64,000 bases of DNA from Sideroxydans lithotrophicus ES-1 (lineage in GTDB: Bacteria > Pseudomonadota > Gammaproteobacteria > Burkholderiales > Gallionellaceae): the NCBI RefSeq assembly GCF_000025705.1, contig NC_013959.1:2939657-3003656 (forward strand). The letters run 5' to 3'. The translations under genes and the position numbers were made by a program. Positions 45,543-58,262 of the stretch are shown piece after piece. The notes under the pieces are model-generated. The model was not told the DNA's origin, searched no databases, and worked only from the letters and a program-made list of their open reading frames with translations. Position 1 is the stretch's first letter; each line of letters begins with the position of its first letter.

Positions 45543-47366
45543 TCACTCAACCGTGACGGATTTGGCAAGATTGCGTGGCTTATCTACATCCGTTCCCTTT
45601 TGCAATGCTACGTAATATGCCAACAGTTGCAGCGGGATGGTATGCAGAATAGGGCTTAGAAACCCTGCGTGTTCGGGCATTTGCAGGATGTGGACGCCAT
45701 CGGCTTCCTTGATATGGGTGTTTGCGTCGGCAAAAACGTACAGTTCGCCGCCGCGCGCACGGACTTCCTGCAGATTCGATTTCAATTTTTCCAGCAATGC
45801 ATCGTTCGGCGCAACCGAGACCACCGGCATATCCTTGTCCACCAATGCCAGCGGTCCATGTTTCAACTCACCTGCGGGATAAGCTTCGGCATGGATATAG
45901 GATATTTCCTTGAGCTTGAGGGCACCCTCCAGTGCGATGGGGTAATGCAGTCCGCGCCCGAGAAACAGCGCGTTGTGCTTGTCGGCGAAGTGTCTGGACA
46001 GTTCCGCGATCTGCGGCTCCAGTGTCAGCACTTTTTGCACGGCGCTGGGCAAATGGCGCAGTTCATGCAGGAATTGTTGCTCGCGTTCAGCAGCCAGCCT
46101 TCCGCGCAATTTGGCCAGCACCAGGGTCAGCAGGAACAAGGCGGCGAGTTGCGTGGTGAATGCCTTGGTCGAGGCGACGCCGATCTCGGGACCGGCACGG
46201 GTCATCATGCGCAATTTGGATTGGCGCACGATCGCGCTTTCCGGCACGTTGCAGATAGCCAGCGTGAACATGTGACCGGTCACTTTGGCATGGTTCAGCG
46301 CAGCGAGCGTGTCTGCCGTTTCCCCCGATTGCGATATGGTGACGATCAGGGTCTTGGGATTGGCGACACTGGTACGGTAGCGGTATTCGCTGGCCACTTC
46401 GACGCTACAGGGAATGCCCGCGATCTCTTCCAGCCAGTAACGTGCCACCTGTCCCGCATGGTTGCTGGTGCCGCAGGCGAGGATGAGGATGTTTTCCACT
46501 TGCGGGAAGATGGCGTTCGCTTCCGCACCGAAGATCCCCGGAATCAACGATTGGCTGTTGCATACTGATTCGAGTGTATCTGCCAGGGCTTGCGGCTGTT
46601 CGTGGATCTCTTTTTGCATGTAGTGCTGGTATTCACCCAGCTCCACGCTATCGTTGTTGAGTTCGCTGACATGCACCTGGCGCTGCACTGCTGTTCCTTG
46701 TGCATCGAAGATGCGGTAGTTGGCAAGATCGACTTCGACTACATCGCCCTCTTCCAGGTACACCACATTCCTGGTGACTTGCAGCAACGCTGACATGTCG
46801 GAGGCAACGTAATGTTCGCCGTCCCCCACACCCAGCAGCAACGGACTGCCTTTGCGAGCCGCGATGAACTGGTGCGGATTGTCTGCCGCCACGACAGCGA
46901 TGGCGTAAGCCCCGATCAATTGGGCCAGCGCCATTTGCGTGGCGACCAGCAGGCTGCCTTGCGCATAATGGCTGTGGATCAGGTGCGCGATGACTTCGGT
47001 GTCGGTGTCCGAAGTGAATTCGTAGCCATGCGCTGTCAGATCGGCACGCAGTTCTTCGTAGTTCTCGATGATGCCGTTGTGTACTACCGATATGAGATTG
47101 CGGCTGATATGCGGATGGGCGTTGCGTTCGCTCGGCACGCCGTGCGTGGCCCAGCGCGTATGTGCGATGCCAAGCTCCCCTGTCGTTTCTGCACTCTTTA
47201 CTGCCAACTCCGCCACACGCCCGGTACTGCGCACGCGATCGAGCTTTCCATTCCGTACCACCACCAGGCCGGCGGAGTCATAGCCGCGATATTCCAACCG
47301 CGACAAGCCGTTCAGCAGGATCGGCACTACATTGCGCCTGGCGACTGCACCAACGATTCCACACAT
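45543..47366 (-). CDS. glmS: Glutamine--fructose-6-phosphate aminotransferase (isomerizing) GlmS
   Basis: 607 aa. N-terminal glutaminase with catalytic Cys2 ([33 protein letters not shown] region), [13 protein letters not shown], and two SIS domains ([48 protein letters not shown]). C-terminus ends KSVTVE. It makes glucosamine-6-phosphate, entry to UDP-GlcNAc. It follows glmU after 1 base. No glmS ribozyme-like element was noticed upstream. Confidence 0.97.
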   Translation of the reverse strand: MCGIVGAVARRNVVPILLNGLSRLEYRGYDSAGLVVVRNGKLDRVRSTGRVAELAVKSAETTGELGIAHTRWATHGVPSERNAHPHISRNLISVVHNGIIENYEELRADLTAHGYEFTSDTDTEVIAHLIHSHYAQGSLLVATQMALAQLIGAYAIAVVAADNPHQFIAARKGSPLLLGVGDGEHYVASDMSALLQVTRNVVYLEEGDVVEVDLANYRIFDAQGTAVQRQVHVSELNNDSVELGEYQHYMQKEIHEQPQALADTLESVCNSQSLIPGIFGAEANAIFPQVENILILACGTSNHAGQVARYWLEEIAGIPCSVEVASEYRYRTSVANPKTLIVTISQSGETADTLAALNHAKVTGHMFTLAICNVPESAIVRQSKLRMMTRAGPEIGVASTKAFTTQLAALFLLTLVLAKLRGRLAAEREQQFLHELRHLPSAVQKVLTLEPQIAELSRHFADKHNALFLGRGLHYPIALEGALKLKEISYIHAEAYPAGELKHGPLALVDKDMPVVSVAPNDALLEKLKSNLQEVRARGGELYVFADANTHIKEADGVHILQMPEHAGFLSPILHTIPLQLLAYYVALQKGTDVDKPRNLAKSVTVE

Positions 47367-47367
47367 G

Positions 47368-48732
47368 TTATTTTTTTCCTTTTTGCGGCCGTTTCCAGCC
47401 TGCGATGGTCATCTGTTTGCTGCGCGAAAGAGTCAGCTCTCCTGCTGGCGCATCTCTGGTTATGGTCGAGCCCGCGCCGATGGTCGCACCTTTGCCCACC
47501 TTTACCGGGGCGACAAGTTGCGTGTCCGAGCCGATGAACGCGTCGTCTTCGATGACGGTGCGAAACTTGTTGGCACCGTCATAGTTGCAGGTGATGGTGC
47601 CTGCGCCGATATTGACGCGGCTGCCCACTGTGCTGTCGCCGATGTAGCTCAGATGATTGGCCTTGCTGCCCTGGCCGATCTCGCTGTTCTTGATCTCGAC
47701 GAAATTTCCCACGTGGGCATCGTCATGCAATTTTGTACCGGGACGCAGGCGGGCATAGGGGCCGATGCGGCAATTGGCGCCAATTTCACTGTCATCGATA
47801 TGGCTGTGTGGAGCGATATGTGTATCCCGGGCAACCATTGCATTACGGATGATGCTGTATGCACCTACGCGCACGCGATCGCCCAGCTTCACCTCGCCCT
47901 CGAAGATGCACCCCACGTCGATCTCCACGTCACGGCCGCAGACCAGAGTGCCGCGAACGTCTATGCGTGCCGGATCGGCCAGCGTCACACCCTGTGTCAT
48001 CAGCTTGCCTGCCAACGTCTGTTGCCAGATCCTCTCCAGCCCGGCGAGTTGCACCTTGTTGTTGATGCCCTCGACTTCCCAGTGATGCGCAGCTTGCACG
48101 GTATGCACCGCTATCCCTTGCTGCACAGCCATCGCGACGATATCGGTGAGGTAATACTCGCCTTGTGCATTGTTGTTGCCCAGGTTCGCCAGCCATGCAC
48201 GCAATTTTTCAGTCGGTGCCAGCAGGATGCCGGTGTTCACTTCGCGTATCTCGCGCTGTTCTGTCGTCGCATCCTTTTCCTCGACGATACGCAACACATC
48301 GCCTTGCGCATCGCGCACGATGCGCCCATAACCAGTTGGATTGTCGAGGTTTACAGTGAGCAGCACCAGGCCTTCACCCGCTTGCTGCATCTGATGCAAA
48401 GTGTTGTGCTGGATCAACGGTACATCGCCATATAGCACCAGCGTACGACTGCTGTCATGCAGGTAGGGCATCGCTTGTTGTACCGCGTGTCCGGTTCCGA
48501 GTTGCGGTTCCTGGATCACGAACTTTGCCGAATACTGCTGCAACGCCTCCAGCACGGCTTCGCCGCCATGTCCGTACACCAGGCAGACCTGTTGCGGATT
48601 CAACGATGTCGCGCAATCCAGTACATGCTGCACCAGCGGTTTGCCTGCCAGTTGGTGCAGTACCTTGGGCTTGTCGGAATACATGCGCGTGCCTTTGCCG
48701 GCAGCGAGGATGACGATGTTCAAAAGGCTCAT
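47368..48732 (-). CDS. glmU: Bifunctional UDP-GlcNAc pyrophosphorylase / glucosamine-1-phosphate acetyltransferase GlmU
   Basis: 454 aa. N-terminal uridyltransferase signature [18 protein letters not shown], with YGDVPLI and EVNTGI. The C-terminal left-handed beta-helix (from about 255) has hexapeptide repeats and the acetyltransferase site ending [20 protein letters not shown]. It completes UDP-GlcNAc synthesis for peptidoglycan and LPS. It is cotranscribed with glmS and separated from atpC by a terminator. Confidence 0.97.
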   Translation of the reverse strand: MSLLNIVILAAGKGTRMYSDKPKVLHQLAGKPLVQHVLDCATSLNPQQVCLVYGHGGEAVLEALQQYSAKFVIQEPQLGTGHAVQQAMPYLHDSSRTLVLYGDVPLIQHNTLHQMQQAGEGLVLLTVNLDNPTGYGRIVRDAQGDVLRIVEEKDATTEQREIREVNTGILLAPTEKLRAWLANLGNNNAQGEYYLTDIVAMAVQQGIAVHTVQAAHHWEVEGINNKVQLAGLERIWQQTLAGKLMTQGVTLADPARIDVRGTLVCGRDVEIDVGCIFEGEVKLGDRVRVGAYSIIRNAMVARDTHIAPHSHIDDSEIGANCRIGPYARLRPGTKLHDDAHVGNFVEIKNSEIGQGSKANHLSYIGDSTVGSRVNIGAGTITCNYDGANKFRTVIEDDAFIGSDTQLVAPVKVGKGATIGAGSTITRDAPAGELTLSRSKQMTIAGWKRPQKGKK

Positions 48733-48776
48733 ATTCAGGGCTTTTCAAAGATGGCGCAGTATATCGTTCGTGCAAC

Positions 48777-48801
48777 AAAAAAGCAGCCGAAGCTGCTTTT
48801 T
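48777..48801 (-). terminator. Bidirectional-looking Rho-independent terminator of the atp operon
   Basis: A6, GCAGC, loop CGAA (CGAA read on plus), GCTGC, T5: a GC stem extended by A-T pairs. On the minus strand it lies about 24 bases after the atpC stop and has a T-run on the correct side. It should end the ATP synthase transcript before glmU. Confidence 0.88.
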
Positions 48802-48824
48802 GTTTGATACCGAGCTTTATTTGC

Positions 48825-49250
48825 CTAGTGCGTGTGTTTGCGCAGTTGCTGGATCGCACGCAGTTGGGCGATCGCTTCTGCCAGTTCGGCCTGCGCTTGC
48901 GCGTAGTCGATATCGGAAGTGCGGTTCTTGATCGCCTCCTCCGCCGCCTGCTTGGCCTCCAGTGCACGAGCCTCGTCCAGATCGTGCCCGCGAATTGCTG
49001 TATCCGCCAGCACGGTCACGACGCTGGGCTGCACTTCCAGCATGCCGCCGGAAACGTAGATCAGTTCTTCCTGCTCCTGGTCCGGACGCTTGATGCGCAC
49101 AGCACCAGGTTTGATGCGAGTCATCAGGGCGGTGTGACCCGGGTAGATACCCAGTTCACCCATTTCGCCCGGAACCACGACGACTTCAGCGACGCCGGAG
49201 AATATCTGCTCCTCGGCGCTCACCACGTCCACATGTACGGTCATTGCCAT
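48825..49250 (-). CDS. atpC: ATP synthase F1 epsilon subunit
   Basis: 141 aa. The beta-sandwich domain opens with [37 protein letters not shown] (positions 3 onwards), then [19 protein letters not shown]. The helical C-terminal hairpin is [17 protein letters not shown], ending in a short His-containing tail. It is part of the central stalk and inhibits ATP hydrolysis in the extended state. Last gene of atpIBEFHAGDC; 15 bases after atpD. Confidence 0.95.
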   Translation of the reverse strand: MAMTVHVDVVSAEEQIFSGVAEVVVVPGEMGELGIYPGHTALMTRIKPGAVRIKRPDQEQEELIYVSGGMLEVQPSVVTVLADTAIRGHDLDEARALEAKQAAEEAIKNRTSDIDYAQAQAELAEAIAQLRAIQQLRKHTH

Positions 49251-49265
49251 GGTTGTTCCTTTTGG

Positions 49266-50702
<1,437 letters not shown>

Positions 50703-50756
50703 CTAAATTAATTCTGAATTCTTTGCCGCAGATCGTTAGCCGATTGCCGCCGCACC

Positions 50757-50817
50757 TTGAAGATTTGGTCTCGTCATAACGTTCGCTACGCTCACATTAG
50801 CCTCGCCCGATCTTCAA
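50757..50817. repeat. Imperfect 61-base inverted repeat inserted between atpG and atpD
   Basis: TTGAAGAT (50757-50764) and ATCTTCAA (50810-50817) are perfect complements that enclose CATAACG, a small GTTCGC/GC-rich hairpin and CATTAGCCTC. The inner flanks recur at 7562-7587 in the pyrB-pyrX gap. The element would place a stable hairpin in the atp mRNA between two essential subunit genes. Confidence 0.6.
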
Positions 50818-50823
50818 ACTGCG

Positions 50824-51690
50824 CTAACCAATTGCTGCTGCACCGCCCACGATCTCGGAAATTTCCTTGGTGATCGCTGCCTGACGCGCCTTGTTGTAAA
50901 CCAGTTTAAGCTCGCCGATGACGCTCTTCGCGTTGTCGGAAGCGGCTTTCATCGCCACCATGCGCGAGCTTTGCTCGGATGCCATGTTTTCGACCACGGC
51001 CTGATACACCAGGGATTCGATGTAGCGCAGCAGCAATTCATCGATGACTTTCTTCGCGTCAGGCTCGTAGATGTAATCCCAGTTGCCTTCCGCTGTACCC
51101 ATCTGTTCGCCACTCAGCGGCAGCAATTGCTCCATGCGCGGTTCCTGCTTCATCGTGTTGACGAAGTGGTTGTAGCTCAGGTAGATCGCATCGATCTCGC
51201 CGGCAACATAGGCATCCAGCATGGCTTTGACTGCGCCGATCAATTTCTCGATATGCGGTGTGTCGCCCAGGCCAGTCAGGTGCGACTTGATCTTGGCGCC
51301 GATGCGATTCATGAAGCCGAAGCCCTTGTTGCCGATCGGGCAAACCACAAGGCCTTTGCCCTGGCTTTCCCAGGTTTTCATTTCCTGTATCGCCAGGCGC
51401 AACACGTTGGTGTTCAACCCTCCGCACAAGCCTTTGTCCGAAGTGACGACGATCAATCCTACGTTCTTGACGCTGTCTCGCTTGGCCAGAAATGCATGCC
51501 TGTATTCCGGATTGGCGCGCGACAAGTGTGCGGCAACATTGCGGATTTTTTCGGCGTAGGGGCGAGCGGCACGCATGCGATCCTGCGCTTTGCGCATTTT
51601 CGCTGCCGCCACCATTTCCATCGCACGCGTGATCTTGCGCGTATTTTCTACGCTCTTGATCTTGGTGCGGATCTCTTTACTGCCCGCCAT
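50824..51690 (-). CDS. atpG: ATP synthase F1 gamma subunit
   Basis: 288 aa. N-terminal helix [34 protein letters not shown], then [14 protein letters not shown], and the C-terminal helix [33 protein letters not shown] (residues about 240-275). Rotor shaft of F1. 13 bases after atpA. Confidence 0.97.
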   Translation of the reverse strand: MAGSKEIRTKIKSVENTRKITRAMEMVAAAKMRKAQDRMRAARPYAEKIRNVAAHLSRANPEYRHAFLAKRDSVKNVGLIVVTSDKGLCGGLNTNVLRLAIQEMKTWESQGKGLVVCPIGNKGFGFMNRIGAKIKSHLTGLGDTPHIEKLIGAVKAMLDAYVAGEIDAIYLSYNHFVNTMKQEPRMEQLLPLSGEQMGTAEGNWDYIYEPDAKKVIDELLLRYIESLVYQAVVENMASEQSSRMVAMKAASDNAKSVIGELKLVYNKARQAAITKEISEIVGGAAAIG

Positions 51691-51703
51691 AACTCACCTC
51701 GAC

Positions 51704-53245
51704 TTAGTAGACTGCAGTTGCCTTGAAGGCTTCGATCGCAGCTGCCAGCAATTTTTCGTTGTCTGCGGACAGGTCTTTGCTCGACTCGATCGTGTCCATC
51801 AGCTCCTTGTTCTTGGAGCCCAGATGCGCATGCATGCCGGATTCGAAAGCCAGCGCCTTTGCAACTGGAACGTCGTCGAAGTAGCCTTTGTTCACGGCAA
51901 ACAGTGTGGAAGCCATCTTGGAAACGGACAGAGGCGAATACTGCAATTGCTTCATCAGTTCAGTCACCAGACGGCCGCGCTCCAGTTGCTTGCGGGTCGA
52001 TTCATCGAGATCGGAAGCAAACTGCGCGAAAGCTGCCAGTTCGCGGTACTGGGCCAGTGCCAGACGCACACCGCCACCGAGCTTCTTGATGACTTTGGTC
52101 TGTGCTGCACCACCCACGCGGGACACCGATACACCGGCGTTGATCGCGGGACGGATACCGGCGTTGAACAGGTCGGCTTCCAGGAATATCTGACCGTCGG
52201 TAATGGAGATCACGTTGGTCGGCACGAATGCGGACACGTCACCAGCCTGTGTTTCGATGATCGGCAATGCGGTCAGCGAACCGGTCTTGCCTTTGACGGC
52301 ACCTTTGGTGAAGGCTTCGACGTACTCGGCGTTCACGCGAGCTGCACGTTCCAGCAGACGAGAGTGCAGGTAGAACACGTCGCCAGGGTAAGCTTCACGG
52401 CCCGGTGGACGGCGCAGCAGCAGGGATATCTGACGATACGCCCAAGCCTGTTTGGTCAGGTCGTCGTAAACGATCAGTGCATCTTCGCCGCGATCGCGGA
52501 AGTATTCGCCCATGGTGCAGCCGGCGTATGGTGCCAGGAATTGCATAGCGGCGGAATCGGAAGCGGTCGCTGCAACGACGATGGTGTATTCCAGCGCGCC
52601 GTGCTCTTCCAGTTTGCGCACCACGTTGGCAACGGTCGAAGCCTTTTGGCCGACAGCAACGTAGATACAGGTCATGTTCTGACCCTTCTGGTTGATGATG
52701 GCGTCAACGGCAACGGCAGTCTTGCCGGTCTGGCGGTCGCCGATGATCAGTTCGCGTTGGCCGCGACCGACCGGAACCATGGAGTCGATGGACTTCAAGC
52801 CGGTTTGCACGGGTTGGTCAACAGACTTACGTGCAATAACGCCTGGAGCGACTTTCTCGATCTTGTCGGTCATCTTGGCATTGACCGGACCCTTGCCGTC
52901 GATGGGTTGTCCCAAAGCGTTGACTACTCGACCGCGCAGTTCTGGGCCGACCGGCACTTCGAGAATGCGACCTGTACATTTGACGGTGTCGCCCTCGGTG
53001 ATGTGTTCATATTCACCCAGAATCACGGCGCCTACGGAATCACGCTCCAGGTTGAGCGCCAAACCAAAGGTGTTGCGCGGGAATTCCAACATTTCGCCTT
53101 GCATCACGTCGGACAGACCGTGAATTCGGACGATACCGTCGGTTACGCTGACCACCGTACCTTCAGTGCGCGCTTGGGTCAGTGCTTCGAAATTCTCGAT
53201 GCGACTGCGAATCAGATTGCTAATTTCGGAAGGGTTGAGCTTCAT
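51704..53245 (-). CDS. atpA: ATP synthase F1 alpha subunit
   Basis: 513 aa, the usual length. [16 protein letters not shown] at the start, Walker [18 protein letters not shown] near 170, and the alpha signature [17 protein letters not shown] near 370. It has the regulatory nucleotide sites and forms the alpha3beta3 hexamer with AtpD. Confidence 0.98.
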   Translation of the reverse strand: MKLNPSEISNLIRSRIENFEALTQARTEGTVVSVTDGIVRIHGLSDVMQGEMLEFPRNTFGLALNLERDSVGAVILGEYEHITEGDTVKCTGRILEVPVGPELRGRVVNALGQPIDGKGPVNAKMTDKIEKVAPGVIARKSVDQPVQTGLKSIDSMVPVGRGQRELIIGDRQTGKTAVAVDAIINQKGQNMTCIYVAVGQKASTVANVVRKLEEHGALEYTIVVAATASDSAAMQFLAPYAGCTMGEYFRDRGEDALIVYDDLTKQAWAYRQISLLLRRPPGREAYPGDVFYLHSRLLERAARVNAEYVEAFTKGAVKGKTGSLTALPIIETQAGDVSAFVPTNVISITDGQIFLEADLFNAGIRPAINAGVSVSRVGGAAQTKVIKKLGGGVRLALAQYRELAAFAQFASDLDESTRKQLERGRLVTELMKQLQYSPLSVSKMASTLFAVNKGYFDDVPVAKALAFESGMHAHLGSKNKELMDTIESSKDLSADNEKLLAAAIEAFKATAVY

Positions 53246-53275
53246 CTGGATTTCCTCATTCTTGATAATTCTTTA

Positions 53276-53809
53276 TCAGGCCAGGGCGTTAGCCATTTCA
53301 TTGAGCCGTGCGCGCGCGGAGCCGTCGATAACCTGGTCTCCGGCGCGAATCACGACGCCCCCCAGTAATTCCTTATTGACCTTGCAGGTCAACTTGATCT
53401 CGCGACCCATGCGTTTTTTCAGCGAACTGACGATCTTGTCTTGTTGTGCGCTGGACAATTCAAAAGCTGCATCAACAACCACATTGACGGTTTTTTCGGC
53501 TTCCGCTTTCAGCGCTTCAAACAGGGCTGCGATCTCGGTCAATTCCAGCAAACGCTGGTTGTCAGCCAGAATACGCACGAAGTTGCGCTGTTGCTGGCTG
53601 GCACCGCTGCCAATCAGCGCTTCCACCAGGCCCTCTATCTGCTTCTTGGCTACGCGGGGATTGGTGATGACAGCGTGGACTTCCGGATTTTCAACCGCTT
53701 CGGCCAGAGACAGCAGCATCTCCGACCACGACTTCAGAGCATTCAATTTTTGCGCTTCATCGAATGCCGCTTGGGCATAAGGACGTGCAGTGGTGATGGC
53801 TTCAGACAT
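53276..53809 (-). CDS. atpH: ATP synthase F1 delta subunit
   Basis: 177 aa. TTARPYAQAAFDEAQK opens it, then FVRILADNQRLLELTEIAALFEAL, and the C-terminal signature KINKELLGG-like VNKELLGGVVIRAGDQVIDGS. It links F1 to the peripheral stalk b subunits. 5 bases after atpF. Confidence 0.96.
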   Translation of the reverse strand: MSEAITTARPYAQAAFDEAQKLNALKSWSEMLLSLAEAVENPEVHAVITNPRVAKKQIEGLVEALIGSGASQQQRNFVRILADNQRLLELTEIAALFEALKAEAEKTVNVVVDAAFELSSAQQDKIVSSLKKRMGREIKLTCKVNKELLGGVVIRAGDQVIDGSARARLNEMANALA

Positions 53810-53814
53810 GGCGA

Positions 53815-54285
53815 TCAGATTTCCGCAACGAGTTTATCGAGCAGATCGTTGTGTGCCTTGGCATCGATCTCGCGACCGAGTATCTTGCCAGCGCCAGCCA
53901 GTGCGATCGCAGATACCTGCGTACGCAATTGCTCTTTGGCGCGGAACACTTCCTGATCGATCTCGGCCTTGGCCCCCGCGATGATGCGGTCGCCTTCCAG
54001 CTTGGCCTGTCCTTTGGCTTCTTCAACGATCTCGCTTGCGCGTTTTTCGCCGTTAGCCACGATCTCGCCAGCTTTTTCCTTGGCTTCACGCAGGATCTCT
54101 GCGGAACGCTTGGAGGCCAATTCGAGATCCTGCTTTGCGCGTTCGGCATCGGCCAGACCATCGGCAATCTGCTTCTTGCGCGCATCGAGCGCGGCGACGA
54201 TCGGTGTCCAGACGAACTTCATGCAGAACCACACGAACAGCACGAACATGATGGTCTGGGCGAGAAGAGTTGCATTGATATTCAT
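53815..54285 (-). CDS. atpF: ATP synthase Fo subunit b
   Basis: 156 aa. One N-terminal membrane helix ([26 protein letters not shown], about 4-26), then a long charged coiled coil rich in Ala, Glu and Lys ([24 protein letters not shown]). Peripheral stalk dimer. A single atpF copy is present, so a homodimer is expected. Confidence 0.96.
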   Translation of the reverse strand: MNINATLLAQTIMFVLFVWFCMKFVWTPIVAALDARKKQIADGLADAERAKQDLELASKRSAEILREAKEKAGEIVANGEKRASEIVEEAKGQAKLEGDRIIAGAKAEIDQEVFRAKEQLRTQVSAIALAGAGKILGREIDAKAHNDLLDKLVAEI

Positions 54286-54327
54286 GCAAGCTTCCTTTCT
54301 AAATTATGCGTTGTCGCTGATGGCGAA

Positions 54328-54597
<270 letters not shown>

Positions 54598-54624
54598 TTA
54601 ATGAATGAAGCCGAAAATTTAGGT

Positions 54625-55491
<867 letters not shown>

Positions 55492-55995
55492 TTAATCGCT
55501 ATCTTCAAACTTGATCTTCATTAACAACCGGGCTGCCAGCAGCACCGTTTGACCCAATACAAAGCCGCCCAATACCGCGAGTGGCGATAATTTCAGCACT
55601 ACCAGGCATATTCCCAGCAATGCCACGACTGCCAAAAAACGCTCAGCAGCGTAAAAATACATAAGCCGTAATTGTTGATGTGCGTCATGGGCGGAATGCA
55701 GCGCTGCTCTGGACATCCTCCAAGCCAGCAATGCACCATTGAGAACAGATATTCCTCCACCACCTAAAGCCGCTATCGCATATTGCGGCGAACTTTTCCA
55801 GCAAACTGCTGTCAAGCCCGTAGCGACTAGTGTAGCCAAGGTTTGTAGAGCAATAACCTTGCGCGCAAACCGTTTTTCTTGGACTTCGGCTCTGAAAAGC
55901 GCGGCGATGATAGCGGCGTTTAACGGGGGTGTCAAACGTTGTTCAGCGTCTTTTTTCCCGCTGCCATGGTTTTTAACGGCCGCTCCTGAGTCCAC
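55492..55995 (-). CDS. atpI: ATP synthase accessory protein AtpI
   Basis: About 167 aa if started at GTG 55995, which has GGAAGAG 7 bases upstream. The open frame reaches ATG 56019, giving 175 aa but with no ribosome site. Either start overlaps the end of parB (by 23 or 47 bases). Four hydrophobic segments are visible, e.g. VIALQTLATLVATGLTAV, YAIAALGGGGISVLNGALLAW, FLAVVALLGICLVVL and LAVLGGFVLGQTVLLAARLLM. It sits 3 bases before atpB, the AtpI position; the protein helps c-ring assembly and Mg uptake in some species. N-terminal tail about 40 residues longer than usual. Confidence 0.85.
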   Translation of the reverse strand: MDSGAAVKNHGSGKKDAEQRLTPPLNAAIIAALFRAEVQEKRFARKVIALQTLATLVATGLTAVCWKSSPQYAIAALGGGGISVLNGALLAWRMSRAALHSAHDAHQQLRLMYFYAAERFLAVVALLGICLVVLKLSPLAVLGGFVLGQTVLLAARLLMKIKFEDSD

Positions 55996-56839
55996 CGAGA
56001 AGCTCTTCCAGATGATCATTGCTTGTGAACTCTATTACGAGCTTGCCGCCGCCCTTGCTGTTTGACTTTATTTCCACCCGGGTGCCCAAATGGGCACTGA
56101 TATCTTCCTGTAGTTGTTGCGTATCACGATTTGTTTTTTTCGGTTTCTGGCTGTCAATCTTGGCTGGTGCCTGCTCTCCTTGCTGTTGCACCAGTTTTTC
56201 AGCCTCGCGTACCGAGAGCCCCTCCAGAATGATCTTGTTTGCCAACAGCACCTGCTGGGAGCCTTCCAATGACAGTAGTGCCCTGGCATGTCCCATGTCC
56301 AGTGAACCTTCCATCAACATGTCCTGCACCGGATGTGGCAACTTGAGCAAGCGTAACAGGTTGCTGGCCGCACTGCGCGACCGGCCTACCGCATCTGCAG
56401 CCGCCTGATGCGTCATCTGGAATTCGTCGATCAGACGCTGGATGCCGATGGCTTCTTCCAACGGATTCAGATCTTCGCGCTGGATGTTCTCGATCAGTGC
56501 CATCGCAAGCGCAGCATTGTCTGGCACCTTGCGCACTATGACCGGCACGATTTTCAAATCAGCCAGTTGGGCGGCGCGCCAACGACGCTCTCCGGCGATG
56601 ATCTCATATCCACCCTCTACTAACTCGCGCGCAAGTATCGGCTGCATTACACCCTGTACTCTGATTGATGCCGCCAGTTCATTCAGCGATGCTTCGTCCA
56701 TGCGGCTGCGCGGCTGGTATTTCCCCGGCTTCAGTTGCTCGACTTTCAGTTCGCGCAATACGTCGTTCTGCTTTGATGTGCTATTGCCGGAAAGCAGCGC
56801 GTCCAGACCGCGCCCCAATCCCTTGATCGGTTTTGCCAT
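55973..56839 (-). CDS. parB: Chromosome partitioning protein ParB
   Basis: 288 aa from ATG 56839. It begins KGLGRGLDALLSG, then the CTP-binding/arginine patch GERRWRAAQ (83-91) and LIENIQREDLNPLEEA. The HTH follows (AAADAVGRSRSAASNLLRLLKLP), then a Lys-rich linker and the C-terminal dimer domain. It binds parS and spreads as a CTP-dependent clamp; a perfect parS lies at 60220-60235. The longer in-frame ORF overlaps parA in another frame and is rejected. Confidence 0.96.
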   Translation of the reverse strand: MAKPIKGLGRGLDALLSGNSTSKQNDVLRELKVEQLKPGKYQPRSRMDEASLNELAASIRVQGVMQPILARELVEGGYEIIAGERRWRAAQLADLKIVPVIVRKVPDNAALAMALIENIQREDLNPLEEAIGIQRLIDEFQMTHQAAADAVGRSRSAASNLLRLLKLPHPVQDMLMEGSLDMGHARALLSLEGSQQVLLANKIILEGLSVREAEKLVQQQGEQAPAKIDSQKPKKTNRDTQQLQEDISAHLGTRVEIKSNSKGGGKLVIEFTSNDHLEELLGGLRSGR

Positions 56840-56862
56840 GATTTTCCCTTTGTTGAAGCTTG

Positions 56863-57642
56863 TTATGCCGCCACTTGTGCAGTTGCGTTGTTGAGCATCT
56901 CGCCGGCCAATGCCAGATAAGCCAGCGTCCCCTTGGATTGGCTGTCGTGATACAGGGCCGGAATACCAAAGCTGGGAGCTTCTGCCAAGCGCACGTTGCG
57001 CGGAATGACTGTGCGATAGACCTTGTCGCCGAAGTGTTGTTGCAATTGATCCGAGACTTGTTGCGCCAAGGCATTGCGCGGATCGAACATGGTGCGGAGC
57101 AAGCCTTCGATCTCCAGATCCGGATTCAGATTTTCTCGCACCTTGCGGATGGTGTTGACCAAGTCGCTCAGGCCCTCCAGTGCGTAATACTCGCACTGCA
57201 TCGGAATCATCACCGATTTCGCCGCACACAATCCGTTCAGTGTAAGCAAGTTCAACGCGGGCGGACAATCAACCAGGATGTAATCGTATTCATGCAATAC
57301 TGGCTGCAATTCCTCTTTCAGTCGCATCTCGCGGCCTTCCACATCGACCAGTTCAATTTCGGCACCCGCCAGTTCGCGGTTCGCAGGCAGTACATCGTAT
57401 TTGCAGGAATCCGACTTGATACGAACTTCATCAACGGTTTTTTCACCTAGTAGCACATCGTAGATAGTCGATTGCAGGCTCGCCTTGTCTATTCCGCTCC
57501 CCATGGTGGCGTTGCCCTGCGGGTCAAGATCAATCAATAGAACCCGCTGTTTCGCAGCTCCCAGACTTGCGGCCAGATTGACACTGGTGGTGGTTTTACC
57601 CACACCCCCTTTTTGATTGGTAATTGCCAATATTTTGCTCAT
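56863..57642 (-). CDS. parA: Chromosome partitioning ATPase ParA (Soj)
   Basis: 259 aa. Deviant Walker [20 protein letters not shown] (Lys11, Lys16), LLIDLDPQGNATMGSGI, VDCPPALNLLTLNGL. DNA-dependent dimer that moves ParB-parS complexes. It overlaps the upstream rsmG stop by 4 bases and is followed after 23 bases by parB. Confidence 0.97.
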   Translation of the reverse strand: MSKILAITNQKGGVGKTTTSVNLAASLGAAKQRVLLIDLDPQGNATMGSGIDKASLQSTIYDVLLGEKTVDEVRIKSDSCKYDVLPANRELAGAEIELVDVEGREMRLKEELQPVLHEYDYILVDCPPALNLLTLNGLCAAKSVMIPMQCEYYALEGLSDLVNTIRKVRENLNPDLEIEGLLRTMFDPRNALAQQVSDQLQQHFGDKVYRTVIPRNVRLAEAPSFGIPALYHDSQSKGTLAYLALAGEMLNNATAQVAA

Positions 57643-58262
57643 TTTTCTACCCCCAACACGACCAGACTGCGAGCCGCTTTTAATTTAGGAACTTGCAATG
57701 TAATTACTTTTTCGACTTTGATTCCATCGGGAAGCCTTGCCAATTCCTGTTCCGGCGCTCCCTTCATCGCCGCCCAACGACCATCATCTTTTAACAGATG
57801 ACGGCTCAATCTGACAAAATCAGCCACTTCGGCAAAAGCACGGGAAATAATCCCATCAAACTTTTGTTGTACTTGCCACTGCTCTACCCGCTCACAACGG
57901 ACTTCCACGTTCTGCAGATCCAGCTCTATCGCCGCCTGTTGTATAAAGCCGATTTTTTTGCTGTTGCTATCCAGCAACGTAAACGACCATTCCGGTCGCA
58001 TCACTGCCAGTACGATTCCTGGCAAGCCGCCGCCGCACCCTACATCCAGCCAACGTCGTGGCCACAAGTATGGCAGCACAGCAAGACTGTCGAGCAAGTG
58101 ATTGCTTACCATTTGCTCAGGCTGGCGGATCGCAGTAAGGTTGTAGACTCCATTCCATTTCTGCAATAGTGCCAGATAATCAAGCAGTTTCACTTGTTGC
58201 TCCGGCGTAACCTCCAAACCCATCTGCGCAATGCCTGCTGCTAATTCTTTCTCCAGACTCAT
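57639..58262 (-). CDS. rsmG: 16S rRNA (guanine527-N7)-methyltransferase RsmG (GidB)
   Basis: 207 aa. [31 protein letters not shown] (from about 33), SAM loop [31 protein letters not shown] and [12 protein letters not shown]. It makes m7G527 in 16S rRNA; loss gives low-level streptomycin resistance in many bacteria. ATGA overlaps with both mnmG upstream and parA downstream. Confidence 0.97.
   Translation of the reverse strand: MSLEKELAAGIAQMGLEVTPEQQVKLLDYLALLQKWNGVYNLTAIRQPEQMVSNHLLDSLAVLPYLWPRRWLDVGCGGGLPGIVLAVMRPEWSFTLLDSNSKKIGFIQQAAIELDLQNVEVRCERVEQWQVQQKFDGIISRAFAEVADFVRLSRHLLKDDGRWAAMKGAPEQELARLPDGIKVEKVITLQVPKLKAARSLVVLGVEK

Noticed and set aside
45352..45546. Short minus-strand frame of 64 codons between glmS and the ParA-like gene
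   Set aside because: Arg/Ser/Lys-rich translation, overlaps the ParA start and has no clear ribosome site; treated as intergenic.
51575..53368. Long open frame on the plus strand opposite atpA/atpG
   Set aside because: Same antisense shadow effect from biased codon use; the minus-strand genes are unambiguous.
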